DNA from: an uncultured Collinsella sp.
Lineage (GTDB): Bacteria > Actinomycetota > Coriobacteriia > Coriobacteriales > Coriobacteriaceae
Assembly: GCA_905197385.1 (NCBI GenBank)
Contig: CAJJYO010000075.1
Span: forward strand, 1 to 7,512
Reading direction: 5' to 3'
Length of the DNA: 7,512 nt
Made by a program: the position numbers and the translations under genes. Positions 7,356 to 7,512 of this stretch are shown piece by piece. Below the pieces are notes generated by a model. It saw only the letters and a list, made by a program, of their open reading frames with translations, was not told where the DNA came from and made no database searches. Numbering within the stretch: the stretch's first letter is position 1; each line of letters starts with the position of its first letter.

Positions 7356-7463
7356 TTCAACTGACACACTAGATTAACCGTTGGAAGGATACGCCGCTCA
7401 CCGAAAAACACCACCGTCCACCGACTCATTAACACAACGTTCATATTTGACCCACAACAAAAT
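7356..7463 (-). promoter_or_regulatory. larA upstream region, promoter not resolved
   Basis: The stretch between an upstream terminator and the larA ribosome-binding site must hold the larA promoter. It contains only weak -10 look-alikes (TATCCT, TAATCT on the minus strand) without matching -35 boxes. TTAACACAACGTTCA at 7429-7443 contains AAC-N5-GTT, resembling the larA-larD palindrome. Confidence 0.3.
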
Positions 7464-7491
7464 GGCCGCGATCCCAAACGGGACCGCGGCC
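7464..7491 (-). terminator. Intrinsic terminator of a minus-strand gene beyond the window
   Basis: A 12-bp stem pairs 7464-7475 with 7480-7491 around a 4-nt loop. On the minus strand the single imperfect pair is a G-U wobble and the stem is followed by ATTTTGTTG. On the plus strand the same pair is an A-C mismatch and no T-run follows. This argues for a minus-strand terminator insulating larA from an upstream gene. Confidence 0.65.
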
Positions 7492-7512
7492 GCTACAGTC
7501 GTAAGGCGAGAA

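Overview
The window looks like chromosomal DNA from a high-GC actinobacterium of the Coriobacteriia, most likely Collinsella or a close relative. This is inferred from the GC-rich third codon positions, the HGG-type AspRS and the gene mix. No marker in the window fixes the species.

Layout. Positions 1-1703 (minus strand) hold most of aspS, whose C-terminus runs off the left edge. A 256-nt divergent intergenic region follows, with a GC-rich aspS leader hairpin. serB (phosphoserine phosphatase) lies at 1960-2595 (+). The rest is a nickel-pincer lactate racemase (lar) locus in two convergent halves. The plus-strand half is larB (2712-3494), larC (3505-4416) and a TetR-family regulator (4419-4958), packed with 10-nt and 2-nt gaps. 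The minus-strand half is larA (start 7336, stop 6059) followed by an aquaglyceroporin-type larD (6009-5278). The halves meet in a 319-nt gene-free region. It holds a C-rich, G-poor stretch with four CATCCCAAAG-like repeats, then a 125-nt nested palindrome with a bidirectional intrinsic terminator at its centre. An intrinsic terminator at 7464-7491 closes a minus-strand gene beyond the right edge.

How the genes work together. LarA interconverts L- and D-lactate using the nickel-pincer nucleotide (NPN) cofactor, and LarD is the probable lactic-acid/small-solute channel. LarB makes the first pyridinium intermediate from NaAD. LarC inserts nickel, here with a 26-histidine stretch. The sulfur donor LarE is not in the window. 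The LarC ORF stops where the first domain (LarC1) ends, with no LarC2 coding sequence behind it. The TetR gene, coupled to larBC, is a candidate local regulator. A perfect 12-bp-arm palindrome overlaps the probable larB promoter and is a candidate operator.

Most unusual points: LarC without LarC2, a LarD with NQA in place of the second NPA box, a lar locus with its own TetR gene, and the 125-nt palindrome between the convergent halves.
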